NCBI GenBank assembly: GCA_903927685.1
Contig: CAIYOB010001239.1
Location: 1 to 41,500, forward strand
DNA length: 41,500 nucleotides
Direction: 5' to 3'
Source: an uncultured Planctomycetaceae bacterium
GTDB lineage: Bacteria > Planctomycetota > Planctomycetia > Pirellulales > Pirellulaceae
Each line of letters opens with the position of its first letter. Within the stretch, counting starts at the first letter, position 1. The notes below the pieces were generated by a model. It had not been told where the DNA came from and did no database searches. It saw only the letters and a list, made by a program, of their open reading frames with translations. The position numbers and the translations under genes were made by a program. Positions 8,537 to 15,019 of this stretch are shown here, piece by piece.

Positions 8537-9394
8537 TCAGCCCTGTACGATCGGATTGGACAACGTGCCGATGCCGTCGATCGAGATGGCCACCCAATCG
8601 CCCGGCTGCAGTGTGAAATCGCGGTCCGGGACAATCCCGGTTCCGGTCAGCAGGAACGCGCCCCGGGGAAACGAGTTGTCGCGTCCGAGCCATTGGATCA
8701 GGTCGGCGAACGAGCGGGCCATCTTTGCCACGCTGGTCGTGCCCGCAAACACGACGTCGCCCGCTCGGCGGATGATCAGGCGGATGTGGGTCTCGTTCAG
8801 CGGCGGCATCCCCGCGGCCAGCGTGATGCACGGCCCCAGTCCGCAACAGCCGTCGTACACCTTGGCCTGCGGCAGGTACAGCGGGTTTTCGCCTTCGATG
8901 TCCCGCGAACTCATGTCGTTGCCAATGGTGAAGCCGACCAGCTGCAGCCGCGAATTCAAGACCAGCGTGATCTCCGGCTCGGGGACGTTCCAGGCCGAAT
9001 CGCGGCGGATCCGCAGCGGCTCGCCCGGTCCCGAGACGCGGTGGGGCGTGGCCTTGAAAAACAACTCCGGCCGCGGCGACGAGTACACGCGATCGTAGCA
9101 CGACGCAGCGGCTTCCGATTCCTCCATCCGCGCCGCCTGGCTGCGCTGGTACGTCACCCCGGCCGCCCAGACTTCCTGCTGGTCGATCGGAGCCAACAGC
9201 CCGACATCGGCAGCCGGCCGTTCGCGGCTGGGATCGAGCAATCCGCGGGCCGCCTGCTCGGGATCGTCCGCTTCCAACAGGTCAGTCAGCGTTCGAAAGG
9301 GACTGTTCGCCAGATCCAGCGGCACGACACTGTCGCCGTCCAACTGGCCGACACTCGGCTCGCCTGTATGCGATCGGTACTTGATCAGCTTCAT
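8537..9394 (-). CDS. FAH-family 2-keto-3-deoxy-sugar-acid dehydratase
   Basis: A 285-residue fumarylacetoacetate-hydrolase-fold enzyme. The conserved stretch FTIGNDMSSRDIEGENPLYL and the acidic metal ligands Glu139, Glu141 (EPEITLVL) and Asp160 match the 2-keto-3-deoxy-D-arabinonate / L-arabinonate dehydratase branch, which converts a 2-keto-3-deoxypentonate to 2,5-dioxopentanoate and water. The downstream gene is the dehydrogenase expected to consume that product, which supports this over a hydrolase of aromatic breakdown. The start at 9394 (MKLIKYRSH) has TTGGAGG 13 nt upstream, slightly long spacing. It is first gene of a two-gene leftward operon and is divergent from the RuBisCO-like gene across 340 nt. 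No aldonate dehydratase or sugar dehydrogenase for the first steps is visible in the window unless the mannitol-dehydrogenase-like gene does this. Confidence 0.82.
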   Translation of the reverse strand: MKLIKYRSHTGEPSVGQLDGDSVVPLDLANSPFRTLTDLLEADDPEQAARGLLDPSRERPAADVGLLAPIDQQEVWAAGVTYQRSQAARMEESEAAASCYDRVYSSPRPELFFKATPHRVSGPGEPLRIRRDSAWNVPEPEITLVLNSRLQLVGFTIGNDMSSRDIEGENPLYLPQAKVYDGCCGLGPCITLAAGMPPLNETHIRLIIRRAGDVVFAGTTSVAKMARSFADLIQWLGRDNSFPRGAFLLTGTGIVPDRDFTLQPGDWVAISIDGIGTLSNPIVQG

Positions 9395-9734
9395 CTTCGT
9401 GTAGCATCCTCCAAGGAAAACGCGAACCGTCATCCGCCGGAAACATGGCGCCATCTTAACGGATTTCCCGCCGCTCGCCAGACGGCCGGGAGCCGCACGC
9501 CTGGGAGCCGCCGCTTCGCCCGGGAGCGGCTCGCCCGCTCGAAGCCGCGCTGGCCGCGGCCCCGACATCCGCTGTTGGACCTCTCCGACAGGGAACTGAC
9601 GACCTCCGACAGGGAACTGACGCCCGACAGGGAACTGATGCTCGCCCCCTTGGTTGAGCCGCCTCTCCCGGCTACGCTTAGCTCTGTGGTCAGGAATCAG
9701 ATTTCCTATCACTTATCACGCCCGCCCCGGTGAA
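9395..9734. promoter_or_regulatory. Divergent intergenic region with three iterated 16-nt boxes
   Basis: This 340-nt gap must hold promoters for both arms of the sugar-acid locus. It contains three direct copies of CCGACAGGGAACTGA(C/T): 9585-9600, 9606-9621 and 9624-9639, spaced 21 and 18 nt start to start. Regular spacing close to two helical turns fits an iterated operator, but such units also occur as planctomycete interspersed repeats, so both readings are open. Further upstream (9489-9541) are GGGAGCCGC-type repeats. No clear -35/-10 pair was found. Confidence 0.5.
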
Positions 9735-11177
9735 ATGAAACGGGATACCCCGATGACACCCCTCGATGCCAAGAGTCTGGACTGGATGTGGTTTGACCCC
9801 GACGCGCGGGACGTCCGGCTGCGGGAGATCATCACCCAGCGGCTGGCGGAGCAGCCGCCGCCGGTGATCGACGACCAGATCGTGGCAACGTACTTCCTGG
9901 CGCTGCGGACGGTCCGCCTGGAGGCGGCGGCCAAGGAGATCGCGTACCACGCGACCAGCGGCACATGGCAGCCGCCGGCGGGCTCGCTGCTGGAAGCGTG
10001 TACGGCGCGGACGGTGGCCGTCGACGCCTGGGACGCGACGGGACGGCTGGGACTCGTGCAGGTAGCTTTCCCGCTCAAAATGCTGCTGCACCCCGACGGG
10101 CATCTCACCTCGGTGGACATTCTGCACACGGTGGCCGGCCCGGTGATTTTCGACGTCTACGACCGGCAGGATGCGCGGCTGGTGGCGATCGAGCTGCCGG
10201 AAGCGGTGATTCGCACGTTCCCGGGGCCGGCCCACGGGCCGCTCGGCTTGCGCGAGCAGACGGGGTTGGCCGCCGCCGAGCCGGCGTTTGGGACGATCCT
10301 CAAGCCCACGGCCGGAATCACGCCGGAGGAGGTCGGGCAGCTGGTCGAGGACGCGGCCCGCTGTCCGCTGTTCGTCTTTGTCAAGGAGGATGAAAACCTG
10401 TATCCCGACCTGGACTACTCGCCGGTCGGCCGACGGGTCGAGCAGGCGGTGGCGGGCATCCGGCGGGCCGCGGCGGAACGCGGCTCGCGCGGACTGGTCT
10501 TCGCCCCGCACATCACGACCGCGCCGCACGAGTTCGAACGGATGTTGGACCAGGCCCTGGACGCCGGCGCGAACGGTGTGATGTTCAGCGAGAGCTTTGC
10601 CGGCGGGCTGGTGCGGCTGGCTCGCGAGAAGACAAAGCGGCTGGCGTCGCCGCCGGCGATCTACGGGCACAACGCGGGGATCGGGGTGCGTTCACGGCAC
10701 ATCTGGCGCGAGGTGCTCGATCTGCTCGCGCGGCTCGACGGCATCGATTTCCGCCAAACCGCGCCGGTCAAGCCGGGCGATCCGTTCCTCAAGCCGTATG
10801 GCCAGGAGTGGATCGCGTCCGAGCACGTGCTCAGCAAGCCCCTGCCGGGCATCAAGCCGACGATGATCGTGCGGGCCGGGGCGTTGGACCAGGGCAACAT
10901 TGGACTCAATCTGGCCGACGCGGAGCAGCGCGGGCTGACCTCGCACGTGCTGTTCCTGGCCGGGTCGGCGATCAACTCGATCAAGAACGCTGCCGGCAAG
11001 TACGACCCGCCGCTGGGCGCCGAGGCGATGCGGCAGGCGCTCGACGTGCATCGCAGCGGCGAATTGCGCGAGGTGCCCGCCGAGCGGCACGCGCGCGAAC
11101 TGGCGCGGCTGGCCGAGGGACGCGGTCTGGGCGCGCTGCGGACGGCGCTGCGGCAACGTTATCCTAATCTCACCTAA
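9735..11177 (+). CDS. RuBisCO-like protein (form IV-type), unknown reaction
   Basis: A 480-residue member of the RuBisCO large-subunit superfamily. The magnesium-binding triad is kept: Lys217, Asp219, Glu220 in FVKEDENLYP, with Lys217 the counterpart of the carbamylated lysine. The GTILKP motif keeps the first catalytic lysine (Lys190), but the second (K-P-K in true RuBisCO) is Thr192. SGTW is kept while the Glu normally before it is His72, and the Asn of the G-N motif in the N-terminal domain is Pro136. The HAGT-K loop is replaced by QTAPVKPG. CO2 fixation is therefore very unlikely; an enolase, isomerase, decarboxylase or transcarboxylase-type reaction on a sugar-acid derivative is more likely. 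The start at 9735 is the first Met before the conserved N-terminal domain; 9753 is possible. The cupin gene follows 21 nt downstream. Confidence 0.85.
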   Translation: MKRDTPMTPLDAKSLDWMWFDPDARDVRLREIITQRLAEQPPPVIDDQIVATYFLALRTVRLEAAAKEIAYHATSGTWQPPAGSLLEACTARTVAVDAWDATGRLGLVQVAFPLKMLLHPDGHLTSVDILHTVAGPVIFDVYDRQDARLVAIELPEAVIRTFPGPAHGPLGLREQTGLAAAEPAFGTILKPTAGITPEEVGQLVEDAARCPLFVFVKEDENLYPDLDYSPVGRRVEQAVAGIRRAAAERGSRGLVFAPHITTAPHEFERMLDQALDAGANGVMFSESFAGGLVRLAREKTKRLASPPAIYGHNAGIGVRSRHIWREVLDLLARLDGIDFRQTAPVKPGDPFLKPYGQEWIASEHVLSKPLPGIKPTMIVRAGALDQGNIGLNLADAEQRGLTSHVLFLAGSAINSIKNAAGKYDPPLGAEAMRQALDVHRSGELREVPAERHARELARLAEGRGLGALRTALRQRYPNLT

Positions 11178-11198
11178 GCGTCGGGAGATCAACCTGAC

Positions 11199-11537
11199 AT
11201 GAAGATCGTCGAAAAGCCTTGGGGGCGCGAGTTGTGGATCGCGCACACGGACAAGTATGCCCTGAAGATCATCGAAGTGAACCAGGGGACCCGGTCGAGC
11301 CTGCAATATCACGTGCAGAAGCACGAGCACCTGTACGTGGACCGCGGCTTGCTGCAGATCGAATGGGAGGACGAGACCGGCCAGATGCGGACGCTGCAGC
11401 TCAAGCCCGGGGACGTGATCGAGAACAAGCCGGGCCGCAAGCACCGCGTGCTCGCCCTGGAGAACGCCCGGCTGATCGAGGTCAGCACTCCGGAGTTGGA
11501 CGACGTGGTGCGTGTCGAGGATGACTACCACCGGTGA
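11199..11537 (+). CDS. Cupin, mannose-6-phosphate isomerase type II-like
   Basis: A 112-residue single-domain cupin. Residues 37-44 (YHVQKHEH) supply the first metal-binding cluster, and His82 in GRKHRVLAL the last. The whole resembles the isomerase domain of bifunctional GMP/PMI enzymes (KPWGRELW, QGTRSSLQYH, LKPGDVIENKPG), standing alone. Likely role: a sugar or sugar-acid isomerase or epimerase in the cytoplasm. It begins 21 nt after the RuBisCO-like gene and so is probably in the same transcript. Substrate cannot be told from sequence. Confidence 0.8.
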   Translation: MKIVEKPWGRELWIAHTDKYALKIIEVNQGTRSSLQYHVQKHEHLYVDRGLLQIEWEDETGQMRTLQLKPGDVIENKPGRKHRVLALENARLIEVSTPELDDVVRVEDDYHR

Positions 11538-11559
11538 TGCGGCATTGGGCACCATCGTA

Positions 11560-11614
11560 ACCCGACGCGTCAGCGAGGATCGTCTACTCCCGCGTCCTCG
11601 GTGACGCTTCGGGT
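11560..11614. repeat. 20-nt inverted repeat hairpin
   Basis: ACCCGACGCGTCAGCGAGGA (11560-11579) and TCCTCGGTGACGCTTCGGGT (11595-11614) pair at 18 of 20 positions around a 15-nt loop. It lies between the cupin and mannitol-dehydrogenase-like genes and could attenuate or terminate the transcript, or be a REP-type repeat. No U tract follows. Confidence 0.6.
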
Positions 11615-11661
11615 CAAGATGATAGGCTTCGCAACAATTCGGGCCAAGCAGAAAGAGAACC

Positions 11662-12840
11662 ATGACGGGCAAGGTCATCGTCTTCGGTGCGGGCGCCACC
11701 GGACGCGGGCACGTGGGGTTGCTGGCCTGGCAGTCGGGCTTGGAGATCGTGTTCGTCGACCGGGACAAGAGCTTGGTCGAGATACTGCAGCGGGCGGGCC
11801 GATATACGGTCCACTTGTTTGGCGGGCCGCAGCCGCAGTCGGTCGACGTGACCGGCTGGCGAGTCTACCACTCGGACCGGCGCGACGAAATCGCGGGCGA
11901 GATCGTCGATGCCGACTTGGTGTTGACCGCCGTCTTCGACCCCAACCTGGCCGACGTGGCCCAGACGCTCGCGCGAGCGGTCCGGCAAGCGCGTGCCGCT
12001 GGCAGGCGGCGGCCGCTGAACTGCCTGGCCTGCGAGAACATGATGGACAGCTCGTCGACGCTGGGCAAGCACGTGACGTCGTTGCTGAGCGGGGCAGATC
12101 TCGCCTACGCCACGGAGTGGTTCGGCTTTCCCGATTGCATGATCAGCCGCGTCGTCCCGCGGCCGGCCCCCGATCCGCTGGTGATTCTGACGGAGGATTA
12201 CAACGAGTGGACCGCCCGGGCCGAAACGTTCCAAGGCACCAAGCCCGCGGGGTTGGACGCCCTGGAACTTGTCGACAACCAGACAGCGCGGCTGGAACGT
12301 AAGCTGCTGATCCACAACGGCGGCCACGCGATCTGCGGCTACGTCGGGTACCATCGCGGCCATCAGTTCATTCACCAGGCGGTGGCGGATCCGCTGGTGC
12401 TCGAACACGTGGCCGGGGCATTGGACGAACTGGGCGCCGTCGTGCGGCGGCGGCACGGGTTCTCGGCGGCCAGCATCGACGCCTACAAGGCCGACCTTGG
12501 CCGGCGGGGAGCGATTGCCGAACTGAAGGACCAGATCCTGCGCGTGGTGCGGGATCCGATCCGCAAGCTGTCGCCGCGCGAGCGGCTGATCGCGCCGGCG
12601 ATCATGGCGGAGGAGTACGGATTGCCGCGGGCGTGGATTGTCCAGGGCATCGTCGCGGCGCTCAAGTACGCGCATCCCCAGGACGCTCAATCGCTGCAAC
12701 TGGCCGCGGACATTCGCGACCGGGGGCTCGAGGCCACGCTCGAGACCGTATGCGGCCTGCCGAGGGACGCGAAGCTGACGGAGGAGATCGCGGACGCGTT
12801 TCAGCGCTGGCGAAGAAAAGGTGACAGGCACCAAATTTGA
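11662..12840 (+). CDS. Mannitol-dehydrogenase-family polyol / sugar-acid oxidoreductase
   Basis: A 392-residue NAD(P)-dependent enzyme of the mannitol dehydrogenase / mannitol-1-phosphate 5-dehydrogenase family. The Rossmann glycine motif is FGAGATGRGHVG (about 8-19) and the catalytic Lys214, Asn219, His222 are in KLLIHNGGH. It would interconvert a polyol or hexuronate with a ketose in the cytoplasm. The C-terminus ends in RRKGDRHQI, and those last codons and the stop are read from the left inverted repeat of the RAYT element starting at 12815; the natural end was probably only a few residues away, so function may be kept. It follows the cupin by 124 nt, with a hairpin between, and likely belongs to the RuBisCO-like operon. 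Confidence 0.82.
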   Translation: MTGKVIVFGAGATGRGHVGLLAWQSGLEIVFVDRDKSLVEILQRAGRYTVHLFGGPQPQSVDVTGWRVYHSDRRDEIAGEIVDADLVLTAVFDPNLADVAQTLARAVRQARAAGRRRPLNCLACENMMDSSSTLGKHVTSLLSGADLAYATEWFGFPDCMISRVVPRPAPDPLVILTEDYNEWTARAETFQGTKPAGLDALELVDNQTARLERKLLIHNGGHAICGYVGYHRGHQFIHQAVADPLVLEHVAGALDELGAVVRRRHGFSAASIDAYKADLGRRGAIAELKDQILRVVRDPIRKLSPRERLIAPAIMAEEYGLPRAWIVQGIVAALKYAHPQDAQSLQLAADIRDRGLEATLETVCGLPRDAKLTEEIADAFQRWRRKGDRHQI

Positions 12841-13599
12841 CAAGAATAGAGGTTTTGGGTAAATATAATGAATGCCAAGATCATCGCGATATGCAGCCGG
12901 TGGGGTGGTTTTTCATGTCCTCAACCGCGGAGTTGGCCGCCGCAACCTGTTCGATAAGGCGGACGACTTCGCGGCATTTGAACGTGTGTTGAAAGAGACC
13001 TTACGCCTGCGGCCGATGCGTATTTGTGGGTACTGTTGGATGTCCAGTCATTGGCACTTTGTGATGTGGCCCGAAAATGACGGGGATTTGCCTGCATTTA
13101 TGCAGCAGCTTACCAATACGCACGTCAAACGGTGGAAGGAGCATCGTCATGAGACGGGGTACGGGCCGCTGTATCAGGGGCGCTACAAGTCGTTTCCCGT
13201 GCAAACGGAGGGGTACTTCTATCAGCTCGTTCGCTACGTCGAGCGAAACGCCCTGCGAGCAAACTTGGTAGAGCGGGCTGAGCAGTGGCGTTGGTCGAGT
13301 TTATGCCCCGGCCGGCGCGAAAGTAATAACGAGATTCTTACCGCATGGCCTTTGCCTCGACCGGCGAACTGGATCGACTTGGTCAACGAGCCGCAGACGG
13401 AGGCGGAATTAGAAGCCTTGCGCCATTGCGTACAGCGGGGAACACCATTTGGACAGGAAGATTGGGTAGTGGCAACCGCCAGTCGGCTTGGGCTTGAGGC
13501 GTCGTTACGACCGCGTGGTCGTCCAAGGAAGAGCACGGACAACTGAGACGCCATTCCATGCCACTTATTTTACCCAAATTTGGTGCCTGTCACCTTTTC
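12815..13599 (+). mobile_element. RAYT transposon with perfect 25-bp terminal inverted repeats
   Basis: A 785-bp element. The left end 12815-12839 reads GAAAAGGTGACAGGCACC then AAATTTG; the right end 13575-13599 is its exact reverse complement (25/25). Similarity continues inward (GGGTAAATATAATG against GGGTAAAATAAGTGG). Each end can fold as GGTG-ACAGG-CACC. It carries one transposase gene and has inserted at the 3' end of the mannitol-dehydrogenase-like gene. No target duplication is evident, as expected of HUH-type elements. Confidence 0.8.
12872..13546 (+). CDS. REP-associated tyrosine transposase (RAYT, IS200-like Y1)
   Basis: A 224-residue HUH single-strand transposase. Seen: the N-terminal RYAAGGVVFHVLNRG core, the HUH motif H60-W-H62 in MSSHWHFVMW, the YQGRYKSFPV stretch, and the likely catalytic Tyr122 in LVRYVERNALRA. 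Length and layout are normal for RAYT, with no stop or frameshift, so it may be active. It lies wholly inside a pair of perfect inverted repeats that contain small hairpins, the kind of DNA these enzymes recognise. Base composition is lower in GC than the neighbours. ATG at 12872 chosen; MPRSSRY is the usual start of this subfamily. Confidence 0.88.
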   Translation: MPRSSRYAAGGVVFHVLNRGVGRRNLFDKADDFAAFERVLKETLRLRPMRICGYCWMSSHWHFVMWPENDGDLPAFMQQLTNTHVKRWKEHRHETGYGPLYQGRYKSFPVQTEGYFYQLVRYVERNALRANLVERAEQWRWSSLCPGRRESNNEILTAWPLPRPANWIDLVNEPQTEAELEALRHCVQRGTPFGQEDWVVATASRLGLEASLRPRGRPRKSTDN

Positions 13600-13635
13600 C
13601 GCTCCGCGACGGGCTCGTCGCCGCGTGGAACGACG

Positions 13636-14090
13636 TCACGCCGGGGAAGATGTCCTGCGGCCTGGTTGTTGGGGTGGGGCAGCAAACGGATTCTCCACGT
13701 GGACCGTCGCGTAGAGTTGACCTGGGTTGAGATCCTCCGACCAGAGCAAATGGCATCGCGCGTGCTCGGCGGCCGCCAGGATACCGGCTTCCCAGTAGTC
13801 GATCTGGTAGCGGAAGTGCAACTCCAGCGCCCGGCGAATCAGCGCGGGCGAGATCTGCACCACTTCGAGCGTCTCCAAGAGCAACAATTGCCGCAGGATC
13901 GTATCCGGATCCTGCCGGAGCTTGCCGCCGGCCACCACCGCATACTCCTGCATCACCTGGGTGTGGAGATGACGCCGGTGCCGTCACGCATGGCCGTGGT
14001 AACCAACTCGATGGCCCGGGCCTGCTTCTGGGCGTCGCGGGCGTCGTTGGCATAGACGATCAGATTGGTGTCCAGGAAGACCTTGTTCAT
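13636..14090 (-). pseudogene. PIN-domain (VapC-like) toxin, frameshifted
   Basis: The N-terminal frame starts at 14090 (MNKVFLDTNLIVYANDA) with the first PIN acidic residue, and runs to ISTPR then a stop near 13953. The rest is in another frame, opening with MQEYAVVAGGKL and containing the later PIN motifs YQIDYWEAGILAAA and LLWSEDLNPG, ending at 13636. Reading TCCACACCCAGG as TCCACCCAGG (one CA/AC duplication, near 13962-13966) restores a single protein of about 150 residues, the normal family length. The ribonuclease is thus probably inactivated, unless this is a sequence error or a slippage site. The start overlaps the antitoxin stop by ATGA. Confidence 0.75.
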
Positions 14091-14335
14091 CGCGAGGCGT
14101 CCTTCCCGCGGACATGGACATCGCGGCGATCGAAGACAAACCCTTCGTCGGAACGCCCGCCACGGTCGCGGGCAAGCTCCGCGAACTCCTCGGCGGCCCG
14201 TCGCGGGTCGATCTGCCCGGTCAGGCGTCCCAGATAATCCCGAATCAACTGGTTGACGGTCGTGTTCCGAGCTTGGGCGTACGCCCGAGCATTGGCGACC
14301 AGTTTCTCCTCGGCAGAGAGGGTGATGTTCACCAT
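14087..14335 (-). CDS. Antitoxin of a VapBC-like pair
   Basis: An 82-residue protein with an N-terminal ribbon-helix-helix-like pattern (MVNITLSAEEKLVANARAYA, then NTTVNQLIRDYLG), typical of DNA-binding antitoxins that are partners of PIN toxins. Its charged C-terminal tail (AEEFAELARDRGGRSDEG) would bind the toxin. The stop codon overlaps the toxin start by 4 nt, the usual coupled arrangement. It should repress its own promoter, which would lie upstream of 14335. With the toxin frameshifted, it may be a relic or an orphan repressor. Confidence 0.75.
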   Translation of the reverse strand: MVNITLSAEEKLVANARAYAQARNTTVNQLIRDYLGRLTGQIDPRRAAEEFAELARDRGGRSDEGFVFDRRDVHVRGKDASR

Positions 14336-14539
14336 GACGCACCTGCTAGAAATGGCTAGACCGGGACTTTACAACCTTAATAAGTGTACACGTAACGAGG
14401 CCGCTGGCAAGGGCCGCCGGAGACCACACGCTCACACGTGAACTCCAGCGTCAGCCGCTAGTTCTTGACGGTGACCGCTGGCCGCGGTATGCATGGTCTC
14501 GTTCGGTCTTTCGGCCATTCCCCTCGAAAGGAACATGCC

Positions 14540-15007
14540 ATGAAGCGATCTTCCATCCACATGGTAATCACGGCCGTCTGCAGCGTGTGGCTGGTCTGGT
14601 GCGTCTTCCCGGGGTTGCTGCGCGGTGCGGAATTGCAGGTCGGGGCGGCGTCGGTCGACATCACCCCGAACAAGGCGGTGGCCCTGTGGGGGCAGTTCGG
14701 GCTGCGGCTGTCCACCCGGCCGGACACGCCGCTGACGGCCAACGTCGTGGCGCTGCAGTCGGGCGACGCGCGGACCACGTTCGTTTCGCTGGACCTGCTG
14801 CAATGTCCCGAGGGCATCAAGGCGCGCTCCCCGGCGACGCAGACTTTCATCCTGCAGATGTCCGGCTTCGGCAGCTACCTGCCGACCGAGCGAGCCCAAG
14901 CCGCTGGCGCGTATTCCGCTATCCCGCAAAGCAACCTCACTGGTCCCGCCGGCGGACAGATGCTGGTCGACCAGACCGTGGCCATCCGCGCGGAACTGTG
15001 CAAGTAA
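14540..15007 (+). pseudogene. Neutral/alkaline ceramidase-like protein, internally deleted
   Basis: The 155-codon frame has a signal peptide (MKRSSIHMVITAVCSVWLVW, then cleavage near LLRGA) and the N-terminal motif LQVGAASVDITPNKAVALWG of exported planctomycete ceramidase-like proteins, which normally run to about 450 residues. After SLDLLQCPEGIKARSPA it jumps directly to what looks like the family's C-terminal end (TFILQMSGFGSYLPTERAQA, then GGQMLVDQTVAIRAEL). About 300 central residues, including the active site, are missing with the frame preserved. GAAAGGA precedes the ATG. It sits 12 nt before the BNR gene and may still serve as its leader. Confidence 0.7.
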
Positions 15008-15019
15008 AGGAGGGGAAGA

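Noticed and set aside
8537..9394. Fumarylacetoacetase of tyrosine breakdown
   Set aside because: The motif set and the adjacent KGSADH fit the keto-deoxy-sugar-acid dehydratase branch; no homogentisate-pathway gene is nearby.
9735..11177. A true carboxylating RuBisCO
   Set aside because: Several residues essential for RuBP carboxylation are replaced (KPK to KPT, loss of the Glu and Asn of the N-terminal domain, loss of the HAGT-K loop), and no phosphoribulokinase is present.
13488..14055. Plus-strand small frames over the RAYT right end and the toxin
   Set aside because: They read through the inverted repeat and antisense to the PIN gene and have no features of their own.
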